Positions 41,781 through 50,516 of a stretch of 64,000 nt of DNA are shown piece after piece. The stretch is from JBIKWM01 sp044356305 (GTDB lineage: Bacteria > Bacteroidota > Bacteroidia > UBA10329). Numbering within the stretch: position 1 is the stretch's first letter; each line of letters opens with the position of its first letter. The position numbers and the translations under genes were made by a program. Below the pieces are notes generated by a model. That model saw only the letters and a list, made by a program, of their open reading frames with translations, ran no database searches and was not told the origin of the DNA. The stretch covers positions 6,420 through 70,419 of the forward strand of contig JBIKWM010000014.1 of the NCBI GenBank assembly GCA_044356305.1, in the 5' to 3' direction.

Positions 41781-42362
41781 ATGATAGCCATTGGCCGCAC
41801 CTTGGTGAGTGAAGACCTGCTCGACCGCAGATTTGTTTGCGACCTGTCCGCTTGTAAGGGTGCCTGCTGTGTGCAGGGCGATGCAGGGGCACCTTTGTTG
41901 GATGAAGAGATTGGGGTGATGGAAGAAGCCTTGGATGTTGTGCTTCCATACATGGATGATGAAGGGAGGGCCGAGGTGAGCCGCGCTGGAGTTTTTACCA
42001 TGGATATTGACGGTGACCTCGGTACTCCACTGATTGACGGTGGTAGATGTGCCTACTCTATAATTGCCGCTGATGGAACCGCCACCTGCGCCATAGAGAA
42101 GGCTCATTTAGATGGCGTACTACCTCGTTTCCGTAAGCCGGTCTCCTGCCACCTTTACCCTGTCAGGGTCAAGGATTACACTGAGTATCAGGCCGTGAAC
42201 TATGACCGTTGGGACGTGTGCCGTCCGGCCTGTGTCTGTGGCGACCGTTTGGAGGTTCCGGTGTTCCGATTTGTGCGCGAGGCGCTGATCCGCAGATTCG
42301 GCACAGAATGGTACGAGGAGCTTGAAATGGTTGACCAACTGAGGCGATCGGCCGACCAATAG
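41781..42362 (+). CDS. DUF3109 family cysteine-rich protein
   Basis: A 193-residue cytoplasmic protein of the DUF3109 family. It opens with MIAIGRTLVSEDLLDRRFVCDLSACKGACCVQGDAGAPL, which holds C20, C25, C29 and C30. More cysteines follow in GGRCAYS, ATCAIE, VSCHLYP and VCRPACVCG. The number and spacing suggest a metal or Fe-S site, as in the related CxxCxxCC-type zinc/iron-chelating families, but the function is unknown. The start at 41781 gives the conserved N-terminus; the open frame extends about 200 bases upstream into the divergent gene and is not used. Confidence 0.9.
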   Translation: MIAIGRTLVSEDLLDRRFVCDLSACKGACCVQGDAGAPLLDEEIGVMEEALDVVLPYMDDEGRAEVSRAGVFTMDIDGDLGTPLIDGGRCAYSIIAADGTATCAIEKAHLDGVLPRFRKPVSCHLYPVRVKDYTEYQAVNYDRWDVCRPACVCGDRLEVPVFRFVREALIRRFGTEWYEELEMVDQLRRSADQ

Positions 42363-42806
42363 CCATTCGGACAGGTCCGGTTCGCGTGCAACATAGAACG
42401 CGAGCGCATGAGCATAACCATTCCTTCATGATCAGATAATGATTCTCTTATGTCCTGACTTCGCAATGGGTCAGGGAACGTAGCAGCAGCAAGGGCTACA
42501 GCATTTATACCATGTTATCAACTAAGCCGAAAGACGGTTCATGTTGAAAACTGCGGGCAATTGTTGATCGAAAAATCATGGTGCGTAGGCCCCTTTTCTG
42601 AACATTCGCAACAGCGGAAACGCGGACGGGTTGAGTTGATCAACACGTTCATTTCCAAACAGATAGATTGATTGGTCGTTTTGACCGCCCTCCAGGGGAA
42701 CTTAAATCCCCCTGCAAGGCGTCTTCGCCTCCAGTCTCACCTATCTGGCACACAATGAAAGGACTTGAAACACGTTGAACCGACCAAACTGAAAGCAGCC
42801 ACTGAA
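42363..42806 (+). other. Non-coding region ahead of nrdB with several hairpins
   Basis: No gene is seen in 444 bases. Two adjacent hairpins lie at 42454-42475 (cctgac with gtcagg) and 42480-42499 (gtagc with gctac). Close to nrdB there are ggtc-gttttga-type (42674-42686) and cagggg/cccctg (42693-42714) hairpins, the latter with an outer gcc/ggc pair. A perfect palindrome gttgatcaac occurs near 42635, with related half-sites gttatcaac and ttgttgatc upstream. These could be an operator and a structured leader for nucleotide-reductase control. None matches a known riboswitch by eye. Confidence 0.45.
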
Positions 42807-43841
42807 ATGGAGACCAATACCCTGACCACCGTCCCTGATATCAATTCTGTGTTGCCTCCCAAGACCTCCGTAGGGGTAGAACCCATCCTTGTCGAGAACA
42901 ACGACCGGTTTGTTCTTTTCCCCATTAAGCATCAGGACATATGGCAGATGTATAAGAAGGCCGAGGCCAGCTTCTGGACAGCCGAGGAGGTGGATCTTTC
43001 TCAGGACTTCACCGATTGGGAACACAAGCTCAATGACGATGAGCGCCACTTTATAAAGCATGTGCTGGCATTCTTTGCGGCCAGCGATGGCATTGTGAAC
43101 GAGAATCTGGCAGTGAACTTCCTGAACGAGGTACAGTATCCCGAGGCGCGCTGCTTTTACGGCTTCCAGATAATGATTGAGAACATCCATGCCGAGATGT
43201 ACTCGCTATTGATTGACAGCTACATCCGCGACACGAAAGAGAAGGACTACCTGTTCCATGCCATTGAGAATCTGCCATGTGTGGGCAAAAAGGCCGACTG
43301 GGCATTGCGTTGGATAAGCAATGGCACGTTCGCTCAGCGTCTGGTGGCATTCGCTGCCGTAGAAGGCATCTTCTTCTCAGGCAGTTTCTGTAGCATCTAT
43401 TGGCTCAAGAAGCGTGGCCTCATGCCGGGCCTCAGCTTCAGCAACGAGCTGATCAGCCGTGACGAAGGCCTTCATTGCGATTTCGCCTGTATGCTCTACA
43501 ATCAGCTACAGAACAAGCTCAGCCCGGCCGAGGTGCGCCAGATCATAACCGAAGCGGTGGAGTACGAGAAGGAATTTGTGACCGATGCCATCCCCGTGGC
43601 GCTCATAGGCATGAACGCAAAACTGATGTGCCAGTACATCGAGTTCGTGGCCGACCGCCTGTTGGTGGCCCTAGGCTGCGCCAAGGCGTACAATGCCATC
43701 AATCCGTTCGATTTCATGGAGATGATCAGCCTCGAGGGCAAGACCAACTTCTTTGAGAAGCGTGTGGGCGACTACCAGAAGGCCGGTGTGATGGGCGATG
43801 GCAAGGCCGCACGTTCATTCACAACTGATGAGGATTTCTGA
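42807..43841 (+). CDS. nrdB: Ribonucleoside-diphosphate reductase, beta subunit
   Basis: NrdB carries the diiron-tyrosyl radical cofactor of class I ribonucleotide reductase. The 344-residue protein has the ligand helices WTAEEVDLSQDFTDWEHKLNDDERHFI, FFAASDGIVNENL, IENIHAEMYSLLIDSYI, AAVEGIFFSGSFCSIYWL and RDEGLHCDFACMLY. The C-terminal tail (SFTTDEDF) ends in the acidic Phe-rich peptide that docks on NrdA. ATG 42807 is preferred; a TTG 42 bases upstream would add a short, unusual extension. nrdA follows after 117 bp. Confidence 0.95.
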   Translation: METNTLTTVPDINSVLPPKTSVGVEPILVENNDRFVLFPIKHQDIWQMYKKAEASFWTAEEVDLSQDFTDWEHKLNDDERHFIKHVLAFFAASDGIVNENLAVNFLNEVQYPEARCFYGFQIMIENIHAEMYSLLIDSYIRDTKEKDYLFHAIENLPCVGKKADWALRWISNGTFAQRLVAFAAVEGIFFSGSFCSIYWLKKRGLMPGLSFSNELISRDEGLHCDFACMLYNQLQNKLSPAEVRQIITEAVEYEKEFVTDAIPVALIGMNAKLMCQYIEFVADRLLVALGCAKAYNAINPFDFMEMISLEGKTNFFEKRVGDYQKAGVMGDGKAARSFTTDEDF

Positions 43842-43958
43842 GAACACAGCCCTGTCAGCAACTGATCGGCACCAGTGACCGGAACCGCCCCTTTTCATCC
43901 CTAAGATTGATCTAACCAGTCAACCCACTTTCACCTCACCTCAACATAACCCATTGCC

Positions 43959-46421
43959 ATGTATGTGATAAAGCGCGATGGCCGCAAGGAATCCATCAAA
44001 TTCGACAAGATAACCGCCCGTGTGCAGAAGCTCTGCTATGGCCTCGACCCCATGGTGGATCCTATCCCCGTGGCCATGAAGGTTATCGAGGGCATCTACG
44101 AGGGTGTGACCACCCAGCAGCTCGATGAGCTGGCCGCTGAGGTGGCGGCCTCGTTCACGGTGCGCCACCCTGACTATGCCCTGCTGGCCAGCCGCATCAC
44201 GGTGAGCAATCTGCACAAGATGACTACCAAGAGCTTCTCGCAGACCATGAAGGCGCTGTACGACTATGTGGACCCTAAGACCGGTGAGTCAGCAGCGCTC
44301 ATTGCTGACGATGTGTACCGCATCGTTATGGACAATGCCGAGCTGCTCGACAGCACGATCATTTATGACCGCGACTTTGGATACGACTATTTCGGATTCA
44401 AGACCCTTGAGCGCAGTTACCTCCTCCGCATGGACGGTGAGGTGGCCGAGCGCCCCCAGCACATGCTGATGCGTGTGGCCGTGGGTATTCACAAGGAGGA
44501 TATCGATGCCGCCATTGAGACCTACAACCTGATGAGCGAGAAGTGGTTCACCCACGCCACGCCCACCCTCTTCAATGCTGGCACGCCCAAGCCGCAGATG
44601 AGCTCGTGCTTCCTGCTGACCATGAAGGATGACAGCATCGATGGCATCTACGACACCCTGAAGCAGTGCGCCAAGATCAGTCAGAGTGCCGGAGGCATAG
44701 GACTCAGCATACATAACATCCGCGCCACAGGCAGCTACATCAAAGGCACCAACGGCACCAGCAATGGCATTGTGCCCATGCTGCGCGTCTTCAACGACAC
44801 GGCCCGCTATGTGGACCAGGGCGGAGGCAAGCGCAAAGGCTCGTTCGCCATTTACCTTGAGCCATGGCATGCCGATGTGTACGACCTGCTTGAGCTGAAG
44901 AAGAACCACGGCAAGGAGGAGCAGCGTGCCCGCGACCTTTTTTACGCCATGTGGGTGCCCGACCTGTTCATGAAGCGCGTTGAGGCCAATGACGACTGGA
45001 GCCTGTTCTGCCCCAACGAGGCACCGGGCCTGGCCGATTGCTATGGTGATGAGTTTGAGGCCCTCTATACCCGCTACGAGCGCGAAGGCAGGTTCCGTAA
45101 GCGGGTGAAGGCCCAGGACCTGTGGTTCCATATACTCGAGTCGCAGATTGAGACCGGCACTCCTTATATTCTTTACAAGGACGCGTGCAACGCCAAGAGC
45201 AACCAAAAGAACCTGGGCACTATCAAGAGCAGTAACCTCTGCACTGAGATAGTGGAGTACACCGCCCCTGATGAGGTGGCCGTGTGCAACTTGGCCAGTC
45301 TGGCCCTGCCCCGCTTCGTAACCGAGGACGGCACCTTCGATCACCAGAAACTTTTCGATGTGACCTATGTGGTCACCCGCAACCTTAACAAGGTGATTGA
45401 CCGCAACTACTACCCTGTGCCTGAGGCGCGGAGGAGCAATATGCGCCACCGGCCTGTGGGACTGGGTGTGCAGGGGCTGGCCGATACCTTTATCCTCATG
45501 CGCCTACCGTTTGACAGCCTTGAGGCCAAGAAACTGAACCGCGACATTTTCGAGACCATCTACTACGCGGCCATGACCTGCTCAAAGGATCAGGCCAAGG
45601 AGTTCGGCCACTACGAGAGCTATCCGGGTTCGCCCGTGTCACAGGGAATCTTTCAGTTCGACATGTGGGGTGTTACCCCTACCGACCGCTGGGAGTGGGA
45701 TGTGCTGAAAGAGGAAGTGGCCAAGTACGGGGTGCGCAATTCGCTGCTGGTGGCCCCCATGCCAACTGCAAGCACCAGTCAGGTTTTGGGCAACAACGAG
45801 TGCTTCGAGCCTTACCACAGCAACATTTACACCCGCAGGGTTTTGAGCGGTGAGTTCATCGTGGTGAACAAGCACCTGCTCAAGGATCTGGTGCGCCTGG
45901 GTCTGTGGAACGAGGGCATGAAGAACAAGATCATTGCCTCCAACGGGTCCATACAGGACATACAGGAGATACCTGAGAACATCCGCGTACTGTACCGCAC
46001 CGTGTGGGAGCTGAGCATGAAAGAGATCATCGATATGGCCGCAGACCGTGGTGCATTCATTGATCAGAGCCAGAGCCTTAACCTCTTCATGCAGAACGCC
46101 AACTTCGGTAAGATGACCTCTATGCACTTCTATGCATGGAAAAAGGGACTCAAGACCGGTATGTACTACCTGCGCACCAAAGCGGCAACAGAGGCCATCA
46201 AGTTCACCGTAGATGCCGAGATGCGTCAACAGAAGGCCGCCTCAGAGGCTGCCGTACCCGTGCTCATGACTGCCCCGGCCCCCGAGGCCGTGGCAGCCAC
46301 TGCTCAGGCCCGTGCACAGGTGCTCAACGAGAGCCTCCCAACCCCCGACATACAGTACGCCAAGGATCAGATCAGCTGCTCGCTGGATAATCCTGAAGGC
46401 TGCGAGATGTGCGGAAGCTGA
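43959..46421 (+). CDS. nrdA: Ribonucleoside-diphosphate reductase, alpha subunit
   Basis: NrdA holds the active and allosteric sites that turn NDPs into dNDPs. The 820-residue protein begins with an ATP cone (VIKRDGRKESIKFDKITARVQKLCYGLD). The barrel has TPTLFNAGTPKPQMSSCFLL, QSAGGIGLSIHNIRATGSYI, KRKGSFAIYLEPWHADVYD, SSNLCTEIVEY and PMPTASTSQVLGNNECFEPYHSNIYTRR. The tail ends GCEMCGS with the CxxC pair that is re-reduced by thioredoxin. The ATP cone implies dATP/ATP activity control. A terminator follows. Confidence 0.97.
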   Translation: MYVIKRDGRKESIKFDKITARVQKLCYGLDPMVDPIPVAMKVIEGIYEGVTTQQLDELAAEVAASFTVRHPDYALLASRITVSNLHKMTTKSFSQTMKALYDYVDPKTGESAALIADDVYRIVMDNAELLDSTIIYDRDFGYDYFGFKTLERSYLLRMDGEVAERPQHMLMRVAVGIHKEDIDAAIETYNLMSEKWFTHATPTLFNAGTPKPQMSSCFLLTMKDDSIDGIYDTLKQCAKISQSAGGIGLSIHNIRATGSYIKGTNGTSNGIVPMLRVFNDTARYVDQGGGKRKGSFAIYLEPWHADVYDLLELKKNHGKEEQRARDLFYAMWVPDLFMKRVEANDDWSLFCPNEAPGLADCYGDEFEALYTRYEREGRFRKRVKAQDLWFHILESQIETGTPYILYKDACNAKSNQKNLGTIKSSNLCTEIVEYTAPDEVAVCNLASLALPRFVTEDGTFDHQKLFDVTYVVTRNLNKVIDRNYYPVPEARRSNMRHRPVGLGVQGLADTFILMRLPFDSLEAKKLNRDIFETIYYAAMTCSKDQAKEFGHYESYPGSPVSQGIFQFDMWGVTPTDRWEWDVLKEEVAKYGVRNSLLVAPMPTASTSQVLGNNECFEPYHSNIYTRRVLSGEFIVVNKHLLKDLVRLGLWNEGMKNKIIASNGSIQDIQEIPENIRVLYRTVWELSMKEIIDMAADRGAFIDQSQSLNLFMQNANFGKMTSMHFYAWKKGLKTGMYYLRTKAATEAIKFTVDAEMRQQKAASEAAVPVLMTAPAPEAVAATAQARAQVLNESLPTPDIQYAKDQISCSLDNPEGCEMCGS

Positions 46422-46450
46422 GACATTGTTTAGCCGTATGTGTGAGAATG

Positions 46451-46482
46451 AGAAAGGGCCGATCAGGCCCTTTCTTGTTTTT
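46451..46482 (+). terminator. Hairpin terminator after nrdA
   Basis: agaaagggcc (46451-46460) pairs with ggccctttct (46466-46475) around gatca, followed by tgttttt. Its A/T-symmetric stem may also end the facing gene at 46505. Confidence 0.88.
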
Positions 46483-46504
46483 CAGCTAATCTCCACCCAT
46501 TGAC

Positions 46505-47260
46505 TCACCCTCCCTGCCCTATTGAGAGGTACGTCCCTTTCCGTTCAACAAATCCGTAGAGTTGCAAGAAATATGGATCCTCGGCATCCCAATTTCCCAT
46601 TATGCGCATCTCTTCCAGGTGGCTCATCAAAGTATGTGCATCGGCACAGCGGTTGAGATGCAGAATGGCATCTTGAAACTCTGAGGCGTTATTGCCGAAC
46701 AGATTCTTGATCAGCCCGAATTTCTCGTTGAGCGGGATGCCTGTTCGCAAGTCGGCTATGGGTTTGTTCAGCCTCTCGCCCAGGATCCTCGGTTCGGTTT
46801 CGTCCGGGCGAGGGGGCGCAGATTCAGCATAGATTGGTTGAGGTGCCGAATCTGGCTTGGCCGTTGTTACAGGTGCAGTGATCGGGGCAGGCACGTCAAT
46901 CTTGGCGGGAGCCTCTTCATTCTTCGGCTCGGACAAATCTGAACTCGCCTCTTTATCTCTGGTAGAATGAAGAGATACTTCGGGTCGATCTGCCGTCACT
47001 GCTGGCTCAGGGGCACTGACATTCGGTTCCATGGGCAATTCAGCATTGACTTCTGCCAGAGGCGTTGCCAAAGGAGAGGCAATGACAACGGGCTGTTTCG
47101 GAGCCCGCTGCACCAGTTTCGTCCCATGGATCGAGGTATACACCACCCGCAGCTCATCCAGGGCCAAGTCTCGGCTCAAGGCATCCCAACCTTCGCGATC
47201 TGCTTCTTCCATAAGCTCCAGGATCCGGTGCAGCCGGTCATGCAGTTCATCGTTCCTCAT
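46505..47260 (-). CDS. Bacteroidota-conserved hypothetical protein
   Basis: A 251-residue protein in three parts: an N-terminal helical head (MRNDELHDRLHRILELMEEADREGWDALSRDLALDELRVVYTSIHG), a disordered Pro/Glu/Ala-rich middle of about 115 residues, and a conserved C-terminal helical module (ADLRTGIPLNEKFGLIKNLFGNNASEFQDAILHLNRCADAHTLMSHLEE). The C-terminal module, with its IxLNxxFxFxxxLFxxD-like pattern, is found in many Bacteroidota proteins. The function is unknown. The start at 47260 is the last Met before the helical head and lies about 60 bases after a TACATTTG box. Confidence 0.75.
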   Translation of the reverse strand: MRNDELHDRLHRILELMEEADREGWDALSRDLALDELRVVYTSIHGTKLVQRAPKQPVVIASPLATPLAEVNAELPMEPNVSAPEPAVTADRPEVSLHSTRDKEASSDLSEPKNEEAPAKIDVPAPITAPVTTAKPDSAPQPIYAESAPPRPDETEPRILGERLNKPIADLRTGIPLNEKFGLIKNLFGNNASEFQDAILHLNRCADAHTLMSHLEEMRIMGNWDAEDPYFLQLYGFVERKGTYLSIGQGG

Positions 47261-47319
47261 GGCTCTCAACTTTGTTCCTTTGTGCAACGGATGGTGCCCC
47301 TGCATATTGTGGGCACCGC

Positions 47320-47327
47320 CAAATGTA
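47320..47327 (-). promoter_or_regulatory. Putative -7 box of the conserved hypothetical gene
   Basis: TACATTTG on the minus strand matches TAnnTTTG exactly, 59 bases upstream of the start at 47260. Confidence 0.4.
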
Positions 47328-47356
47328 AGCGCCTGCCATAGCATCTGCCCTGACCC

Positions 47357-47953
47357 ATGTTCCTTGAGAATTCACGACATACTGACGGTCGCAGAGGCTG
47401 GATCGAAGTAATCTGCGGCAGCATGTTCAGCGGTAAGACTGAGGAGCTGATACGCAGACTGAAACGTGCACAGTTCGCCAGGCAGCGGGTGGAGATATTC
47501 AAACCTGAGATAGACCGCAGGTACGATGACGCGCATGTGGTGAGTCACGATGCCAACGCCATACCCAGCACCCCTGTGCCGGGCAGCTCGCACATCACCT
47601 TATTGGCCGATGATGTCGAGGTGGTGGGCATTGACGAGGCCCAGTTCTTTGACCTCGGTCTGGTAGAGGTCTGCAACATTTTGGCCGCAAAGGGTATCAG
47701 AGTCATTGTGGCGGGCCTCGACATGGACTTCCGTGGCGAGCCGTTCGGGCCCATACCTGCCCTGATGGCCAATGCGGAGTACGTGACCAAGGTGCACGCC
47801 ATCTGTATGCGCTGCGGCAGTCTGGCCAATCATTCCTATCGCCATTCGGGCGGAGGCCAGCTGGTGCAACTGGGCGAGAAGGACAGTTACGAACCCCTGT
47901 GTCGAGACTGTTTCAGCAAGGCCCAGGGCGTTTGGATCAATACAGACCGATGA
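47357..47953 (+). CDS. tdk: Thymidine kinase
   Basis: Tdk phosphorylates thymidine for DNA synthesis by salvage. The 198-residue type II enzyme has the P-loop GSMFSGKTEE (21-30), DEAQFF (93-98) with catalytic Glu94, and zinc-binding cysteines in CMRCGSLANHS and CRDCF. The N-terminal MFLENSRHTDGRRGWIEVI is normal for the family. The stop codon overlaps the ATG of murF-alr by four bases (ATGA), showing coupling of a nucleotide-salvage gene with a cell-wall gene. Confidence 0.95.
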   Translation: MFLENSRHTDGRRGWIEVICGSMFSGKTEELIRRLKRAQFARQRVEIFKPEIDRRYDDAHVVSHDANAIPSTPVPGSSHITLLADDVEVVGIDEAQFFDLGLVEVCNILAAKGIRVIVAGLDMDFRGEPFGPIPALMANAEYVTKVHAICMRCGSLANHSYRHSGGGQLVQLGEKDSYEPLCRDCFSKAQGVWINTDR

Positions 47954-50427
47954 CCACGCCTGGCACCCTCGGCTGGCTGATGCACGTGCTCGGGCAACCA
48001 TGCCCCGAAAATCTGGCGCAGACACATATAACTGAACTGCTTACTGACAGCCGAAGACTGAGTCAACCGGCCCGCACAGCCTTCTTTGCGCTGCGAGGTG
48101 ACCGGCACGATGGCCACACTTTTATAAAGGACCTTTACCAACGTGGGGTGCGCGTATTCGTTGTGAGCCGAACCGCCCCCGAAGGACTTGATGATGCCGT
48201 TTTTATCTGCGTCAATGACACTCTGTCCGCCTTGCAATCGGTTGCCGCGGCACGCAGGGCGCTGTTCAGCTATCCTGTTATTGGGGTTACCGGCAGCAAC
48301 GGCAAGACCGTGGTGAAGGAGTGGCTTCATCAGCTTTTGGAGCCCGACCATCGCACTGTTCGCAGCCCCAAGAGCTACAACTCGCAGATAGGAGTGCCGC
48401 TGAGTGTTTGGCGGATGAGCGAGGCCCATACCCTCGGCATTTTCGAGGCAGGGATATCCAGACCAGGCGAGATGATCAGGCTGCAGCGGATCATAAAGCC
48501 CGAGATCGGGGTGTTCACTACCATCGGACAGGCTCACGATGAGCATTTCATTGATCATCATCAGAAATCAAAAGAGAAACTTGATCTTTTTGTCGATAGC
48601 AAGGCCATCATCTATTGCCGCGACTACAAGGTGCTCGATGAGGAAGTTCGGCAGTACCCTTTCACACAGTCGCCCCGACTGTTCTCATGGAGCCGCAAGG
48701 GCATGGCCGACCTGCAGGTGGGCCGCGTGGCCAAAGAGCGCGATGGTACCGACATACAGGCAGTTTACCGGAACGATTTCATCCGCATCCGCATACCTTT
48801 TACTGACGAGGCATCGGTTGAAAATGCCATATCGTGTTGGGCCGTTCTGCTGCATCTGGGGGTAGATAATGCGGTGATAGCTGAACGGATGGCCCTGCTA
48901 GGCCCCGTGGCCATGCGCCTCGAACTGAAACAGGGAATAAATGGCTGCTCAGTGATCAACGACAGCTATAACTCTGACCTCCAGAGCATAGCCATTGCGC
49001 TCGATTTCCTTGCACAGCAGCACCAGCACCCTGTGCGCACCATCATTCTGAGCGACATCTTGCAGAGCGGGCAGGACGATGCCGCGTTGTATGGCGAAGT
49101 GGCCCGTATGGTGAACGAACGGGGCATTTCGCGATTGATCGGAATCGGGCCACGTATCTCGGCACAGGCGGGGCTTTTCGGGTCGGGTAAAGAGTTCTTT
49201 CCAAGCACCGAGGCATTTTTGAAAGTGTTCAGCCCAAGGCAGTTTGCTAATGAGACCGTGCTACTGAAGGGTGCACGGCCATTCGGTTTCGAGGCTATCG
49301 GCAATCTGCTGCAACAGAAGTCGCACCAGACTGTGCTCGAGGTTGACCTCGGAGCCATGGTGTACAACCTCAACGCCATCCGCGCCCTACTGGCCCCCGA
49401 TGTTAAGATGATGGCCATGGTGAAGGCGTTCGGCTACGGCAGTGGCACGTACGAGGTGGCCAATCTGCTCCAGTTCCATAGGGTTGACAGGTTGGCCGTG
49501 GCCTATGCCGATGAGGGCGTGGAGCTGCGCAGGGCCGGGGTATCGTTGCCGATCATGGTGATGAACCCTGAGGAACAGGCTTATGATAGCATGATCCAAA
49601 ACGGACTCGACCCAGAGGTATATAGTATGCGGTCGATGGGCGCGCTACGGCAGGCGCTTGACCGCAGAACAGCTGATACCGGACGCGTGGCGGTTCACAT
49701 CAAGCTCAACACGGGCATGAACCGGTTGGGTTTCAATGAGGCCGAGGTGGACCGCATGTGTGCGCTGCTTCGTAATGGTCGCGATGTACAGGTCGTATCA
49801 GTGTTCTCGCACCTTGCAGCCAGCGAGGACCCTGCTCATGACGCATTCACGCGGCAACAGATACAGTCATTCAGCCATATGGCCGACCGCATCATGCAGC
49901 GGCTTGGGCACAGGGTCGATCGGCACATTCTCAATTCGCATGGCATTTTCCGTTTCCCCGAGGCGCAGTTTGATATGGTACGGCTGGGCATCGGGCTTTA
50001 CGGTGTGGCTGTGGACCCGCGCCTGCAAGGTCTGTTACAGCAGGTGGGCACATTGCGCAGCACCATATCGCAGATACACGAGCTAGTACCCGGTCAAAGT
50101 GTCGGTTACGGTCGCATGGAACAGGTGGGTCGCCCTATGCGCACGGCCACAATCCCGATCGGTTATGCTGATGGGCTGAGCCGTAGACACGGAAACCGCA
50201 AGGGTCATATTCTGGTTCACGGCCATGCAGCGCCTATTATAGGCAGTGTGTGCATGGACATGTGCATGATTGACATTACGGGCATTCCGGCCCAAGAGGG
50301 CGACCCTGTTGTGGTATTTGGTGAAGGGTACCCGGTAGCCGAGTTCGCCCGCAATGCCGACACCATCCCATACGAGGTGCTGACATCGATATCGGGCCGG
50401 GTGAAGCGGGTCTATTTCGAAGAGTAG
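47950..50427 (+). CDS. MurF-Alr fusion (UDP-MurNAc-tripeptide ligase / alanine racemase)
   Basis: An 825-residue bifunctional enzyme of peptidoglycan synthesis. The N-terminal half is a Mur ligase that adds D-Ala-D-Ala: TDSRRL, the ATP loop TGSNGKT (114-120), SPKSYNSQIGVPLSVW and EAGISRPGEM. From about residue 460 it is a PLP alanine racemase: VLEVDLGAMVYNLNAIR, MVKAFGYGSG with the PLP lysine near 492, HIKLNTGMNRLGF, the second-domain RTATIPIGYADGLSRR, and SVCMDMCMIDIT. The fusion makes D-Ala and uses its dipeptide in one pathway. It is known in Bacteroidota; both halves keep their catalytic motifs. Confidence 0.94.
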   Translation: MTTPGTLGWLMHVLGQPCPENLAQTHITELLTDSRRLSQPARTAFFALRGDRHDGHTFIKDLYQRGVRVFVVSRTAPEGLDDAVFICVNDTLSALQSVAAARRALFSYPVIGVTGSNGKTVVKEWLHQLLEPDHRTVRSPKSYNSQIGVPLSVWRMSEAHTLGIFEAGISRPGEMIRLQRIIKPEIGVFTTIGQAHDEHFIDHHQKSKEKLDLFVDSKAIIYCRDYKVLDEEVRQYPFTQSPRLFSWSRKGMADLQVGRVAKERDGTDIQAVYRNDFIRIRIPFTDEASVENAISCWAVLLHLGVDNAVIAERMALLGPVAMRLELKQGINGCSVINDSYNSDLQSIAIALDFLAQQHQHPVRTIILSDILQSGQDDAALYGEVARMVNERGISRLIGIGPRISAQAGLFGSGKEFFPSTEAFLKVFSPRQFANETVLLKGARPFGFEAIGNLLQQKSHQTVLEVDLGAMVYNLNAIRALLAPDVKMMAMVKAFGYGSGTYEVANLLQFHRVDRLAVAYADEGVELRRAGVSLPIMVMNPEEQAYDSMIQNGLDPEVYSMRSMGALRQALDRRTADTGRVAVHIKLNTGMNRLGFNEAEVDRMCALLRNGRDVQVVSVFSHLAASEDPAHDAFTRQQIQSFSHMADRIMQRLGHRVDRHILNSHGIFRFPEAQFDMVRLGIGLYGVAVDPRLQGLLQQVGTLRSTISQIHELVPGQSVGYGRMEQVGRPMRTATIPIGYADGLSRRHGNRKGHILVHGHAAPIIGSVCMDMCMIDITGIPAQEGDPVVVFGEGYPVAEFARNADTIPYEVLTSISGRVKRVYFEE

Positions 50428-50468
50428 GGCCAACCATTTTGGTAGTTCACACAGTTCATTGCAAACGA

Positions 50469-50497
50469 AAAAGGCTGCCCGTTAGGCAGCCTTTTCC
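50469..50497. terminator. Bidirectional hairpin terminator
   Basis: aaaaggctgcc (50469-50479) pairs with ggcagcctttt (50485-50495) around cgtta. It lies between convergent murF-alr and the coiled-coil protein gene. Confidence 0.9.
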
Positions 50498-50516
50498 TTC
50501 AGTGTGGTAGTTACAA

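Noticed and set aside
42451..42500. Possible signal-recognition-particle RNA: ggtcagg...agcagcaagg resembles the conserved SRP apical loop.
   Set aside because: The flanking arms do not pair with each other, and the bases form two separate hairpins (cctgac/gtcagg and gtagc/gctac) instead of one rod with a GNRA-type loop.
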